DNA of 64,000 nt, from contig NZ_JACAQA010000018.1 of NCBI RefSeq assembly GCF_013385425.1, positions 1-64,000 on the forward strand, given 5' to 3'. Shown one piece after another: positions 61,556 to 64,000 of this stretch (positions are counted from its first letter, which is position 1; each line of letters starts with the position of its first letter). The stretch is from Pseudomonas gingeri. GTDB lineage: Bacteria; Pseudomonadota; Gammaproteobacteria; Pseudomonadales; Pseudomonadaceae. A model generated the notes under the pieces. The model saw nothing but the letters and a program-made list of their open reading frames with translations, made no database searches and was not told the DNA's origin. The translations under genes were made by a program, and so were the position numbers.

Positions 61556-63501
61556 GCTTTTCCCTTTCTTATTGTCGTCTCCGGTTGCGGAGCCGAGTCC
61601 GTTCCAGCCAAACCGGCAATAACCGACTGTTTGACGACCTGCAGGTTCCCGCCCGAGTAAGACCTTTTATAACGGCCCTTGTCCAATTTCTCAGCCGTCA
61701 ACGCTCCATCACTCTGTAAAACGGCATGAAAGCATCCTTTGTAAAGAATGATGTTGAAACCATGAAACCCTTCGACCACCAGTTGCAGCTCAGCCCCATG
61801 CCCTCCGGCCGCAGCAGGCGCAGCCTGCGCCGGGTTCTCGGCCGAAGCCGACAGCGCCTTTCGCCAGCCCCGGTATTGACGCAACCATTGTGAACAACGA
61901 CTGTGCAGACGCGGGAACGGCAGCAGCAAACTTGAGATTATCCTCAGCGTCTGCGAGGGCTCAGGTTGCCGGGCCTTTCCTGGTTGCGGCAGGTACCGTC
62001 CCATCAGTCCGGGCAAACTGTGTGCAAATACAATCGGCCGGCCCTGTGGCTGACGATATTGAGTCAGCACCGACCAATCCTGGGCGACCATGACCGGGCA
62101 ACCTTCCAGGAGTACGAAATACGCTCCCTGGGACCAAACACTGTACAACCCGGTATTGATCCATAGTTCCGGGCGGGCGCTGCAGCCAAAAGCCCGGCGT
62201 AATCCGACCGCATCAAGCAAACATGACTTCAAGGCTATCGGAGGAGCCAAGGCGGGCTGGGCCGGTGTCCTATGCTCGGCGTAAAGCTGGAGCACGCGGG
62301 TCCAGAAGGTATCTGCAAACGCCTCCACGGTGAAATCCGTCATGGCTCGCTGGTGAGCGGCCTGCTGCAATGCGAAATACCGCTGCGACACGAGCAGTTC
62401 GGGGACACGCAGCAGCAGCTCCTCGACAATCAACTCGTCCTCACGACTCGTCCGCGCAGGTATCTTCCAGGGCTGCACAGCAACGGACTCGGCACCCACC
62501 GTAACCCCGTGTACATTGTCCTGAAGTAATCCGTTGCTTCCCTGGACCGCGGCAATGACAGGAACGCAGCCCAGGCTCATCGCCCTTAGAATATCGAACG
62601 TACATAACACGTCCGCAGGCTGCAGGAAGATATGCGAGCCGGCCATCAAGGTCTCGACTTGGGCACTGGAAGAGGCCGCCCACAGAATGCTACGCCCCGT
62701 CTCACGCTCGATGAATACGTGATCGACACCCGCCGCATCGAGTGCCTCCGGTGTCGGACGCTCACAGACCATACTGAGCGTGGCGCGATGGCCTGCGGCA
62801 CAGAAGTCTTTCCAGAAGCGCAGAACTCGATGCCCACCACAGCTGAAAAAATCGCTCTCGTGATCCGGTGTGACCACAAAGAGAAACCTGGGTTGGCTGA
62901 GTGGTGGTTTCTCGGGAAGCGTCTTCCAATCCTGCCTCATCGGCGCGGGCAGTCCGATGGGCGTAGTGAAGAGCCGTGGCTCAATCTCCGGAGTCTCGAG
63001 AAAGTCACTCAACGCGCCAAGGGCATCGGGTTGGTGGGAGAAGACCCCCAGGCACAAAGGCCCTCCCAACAAACGTCGATAATGCTCACGAATGAGGGGC
63101 AACTTCTCCTCGACAGTGTCTTGCGCCACAACCCAAGGCGAGAACAAAGAGCGCAAAGACTCGAAATGCAACAAAAAGGGTCGAGCCAGGCTAGGGAACG
63201 GCACCGAGTGAAAAATCTCTATATCGCCAGGCAACTTCCGCATCAGTTGACGGCTTTCAGCCTCAAAACCGCTGATGTCAGGCATGACCTGATGATCGGC
63301 TTGCTTTGCCAGCCCCGACAGCATCCACCGACGAACATCGGCAGAGCTGGCAAGCTGATTTTGCAAGGCTACGTTGTCCCAGGCATTGATAGCGACCCCG
63401 ACCGGTGCTCGGTCGAATAGCCCGCTATACAACGGATGAAATCCACGCCATGGAATGTAATGGCCCTGATTCCAGGCAACGGCCACTGCCAGCTCGTTCA
63501 T
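61552..63501 (-). CDS. Large glycosyltransferase-like protein (649 aa) with repeated C-terminal segment
   Basis: The first 420 or so residues resemble a GT-B glycosyltransferase: RFLFVVTPDHESDFFSCGGHRVLRFWKD, FLQPADVLCTFDILRAMSLGCVPVIAA and GSNGLLQDNVHGVTVG are donor-half elements. The last 200 residues contain two similar short segments, INTGLYSVWSQGAYFVLLEG and FHGFNIILYKGCFHAVLQSD, both of the pattern seen in C-terminal tails of some LPS glycosyltransferases. GGAGGG about eight bases before ATG 63501 fixes the start. It follows the wzt gene by 28 bases. Confidence 0.6.
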   Translation of the reverse strand: MNELAVAVAWNQGHYIPWRGFHPLYSGLFDRAPVGVAINAWDNVALQNQLASSADVRRWMLSGLAKQADHQVMPDISGFEAESRQLMRKLPGDIEIFHSVPFPSLARPFLLHFESLRSLFSPWVVAQDTVEEKLPLIREHYRRLLGGPLCLGVFSHQPDALGALSDFLETPEIEPRLFTTPIGLPAPMRQDWKTLPEKPPLSQPRFLFVVTPDHESDFFSCGGHRVLRFWKDFCAAGHRATLSMVCERPTPEALDAAGVDHVFIERETGRSILWAASSSAQVETLMAGSHIFLQPADVLCTFDILRAMSLGCVPVIAAVQGSNGLLQDNVHGVTVGAESVAVQPWKIPARTSREDELIVEELLLRVPELLVSQRYFALQQAAHQRAMTDFTVEAFADTFWTRVLQLYAEHRTPAQPALAPPIALKSCLLDAVGLRRAFGCSARPELWINTGLYSVWSQGAYFVLLEGCPVMVAQDWSVLTQYRQPQGRPIVFAHSLPGLMGRYLPQPGKARQPEPSQTLRIISSLLLPFPRLHSRCSQWLRQYRGWRKALSASAENPAQAAPAAAGGHGAELQLVVEGFHGFNIILYKGCFHAVLQSDGALTAEKLDKGRYKRSYSGGNLQVVKQSVIAGLAGTDSAPQPETTIRKGKA

Positions 63502-63529
63502 GGTGTGTTCCCTCCATTGCGCCTGCACC

Positions 63530-64000
63530 TCATGAGCGGATCTCCTGGAGGCCAGGCACCGACAAGACGTCATATTTGACCTGTAGATCGGCAAACCCCG
63601 TGATGCCCGGGGTATCGGCGAATTTCAGCCAGATCAATGAGCGTCGTACATCCAGAAAGCGATCTTCCTCTGGCGTTACTTGAGTGCAGCCAACATCCAG
63701 GAAGTATTCAGCGCCCACCAGCCCGGCATACAGGGAAAACCTGACAACCAGGCACTCTCCAGCGTCCGCCGATAACAGGGGGTCTTTACGCATCAGCAGG
63801 TTGGTCCCGAAGACATAGGTCCCATCGAGCGACACGATGGCAAACCCCGCGGACACGCCATCAAGTTTCTTATGGAAAAGCAACTTGACCAATAGTTCCA
63901 CCGTCTGGCCCGAGGCGATCGTCGGTGGATCCCTACGCCCATCAACCAGCACCTCAACATCGATTATCTGAGCCTCACCACTGCCCAGCCGCGTTTCATG
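63530..64000 (-). CDS. Wzt-type ABC ATPase, C-terminal glycan-binding domain only (continues beyond window)
   Basis: The last 156 residues of a gene that begins outside the window. They read from GSGEAQIIDVEVLVDG through TVELLVKLLFHKKLDG, SAGFAIVSLDGTYVFGTN and ADAGECLVVRFSLYAGLVGAEYFLDVG, the standard Wzt C-terminal beta-sandwich that selects the end of the exported polysaccharide. The frame is open to base 64000. It shows that the second cluster has its own ABC export system, whose ATPase and permease lie further on. Confidence 0.82.
   Translation of the reverse strand, partial: HETRLGSGEAQIIDVEVLVDGRRDPPTIASGQTVELLVKLLFHKKLDGVSAGFAIVSLDGTYVFGTNLLMRKDPLLSADAGECLVVRFSLYAGLVGAEYFLDVGCTQVTPEEDRFLDVRRSLIWLKFADTPGITGFADLQVKYDVLSVPGLQEIRS

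Overview
The window is chromosomal DNA of a Pseudomonas, most likely of the P. fluorescens group. The grounds are high-GC coding sequence with Pseudomonas-type proteins (RssB-RssC, the roughly 1,620-residue NAD-glutamate dehydrogenase, the MoxR/Bat operon, FadH, NadK, PepN) and intergenic REP/REPIN repeats with GTGGGAGC...GCGAAG arms. No rRNA, tRNA, CRISPR array or intact transposase was seen. Most genes are ordinary core genes; the accessory material sits in a few pockets. || Layout. (a) 1-2.4 kb: a small accessory pocket upstream of dusA, with a truncated small ORF, an orphan HNH protein and a RES/Xre toxin-antitoxin pair with a palindromic operator. (b) 2.7-8.1 kb: dusA, the rssB-rssC signalling pair, a PilZ protein with a clear promoter, mlaA, a HAD-family protein that lacks its nucleophile, and a DUF4404 gene. 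(c) 8.2-13.2 kb: a single very large gene for a leucine-rich-repeat protein with a C-terminal NEL (IpaH/SspH-type E3 ubiquitin ligase) domain. (d) 13.5-18.4 kb: gdhB. (e) 18.7-25.7 kb: a minus-strand glycan cluster with two complete ABC exporters (two permeases, two ATPases), two glycosyltransferases and a methyltransferase. (f) 26-34.3 kb: a hypothetical gene, cdh, and a six-gene MoxR-DUF58-DUF4381-VWA-VWA/TPR-BatD operon that runs straight into sbcD, sbcC and a GST gene. (g) 39.8-44.2 kb: a 24-bp perfect inverted-repeat element, two small genes, and an MMPL/RND exporter with a BNR-repeat partner. (h) 44.4-52 kb: pepN, a DUF2797 gene, yeaC, glpG, a metallophosphoesterase gene, nadK and a DUF1853 gene. 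(i) 52-58 kb: an arsRB operon with an apparent arsC remnant, cytochrome b561, a PLP enzyme and fadH, separated by three REPINs. (j) 58.3-64 kb: a second minus-strand glycan cluster with four glycosyltransferase-like genes and the C-terminal part of another Wzt, continuing beyond the window. || How the genes fit together. The strongest theme is surface glycan export: three Wzt-type ATPases in one window, plus MlaA for outer-membrane lipid asymmetry and an orphan eukaryote-directed effector-like protein, suggests a host- or predator-facing lifestyle. The most unusual items are the NEL protein, the tandem pair of glycan exporters of differing base composition, the degraded arsC behind arsB, and the HNH/toxin-antitoxin pocket beside dusA. 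I saw no single coherent new multi-gene system that I can defend; the better leads are listed as findings.
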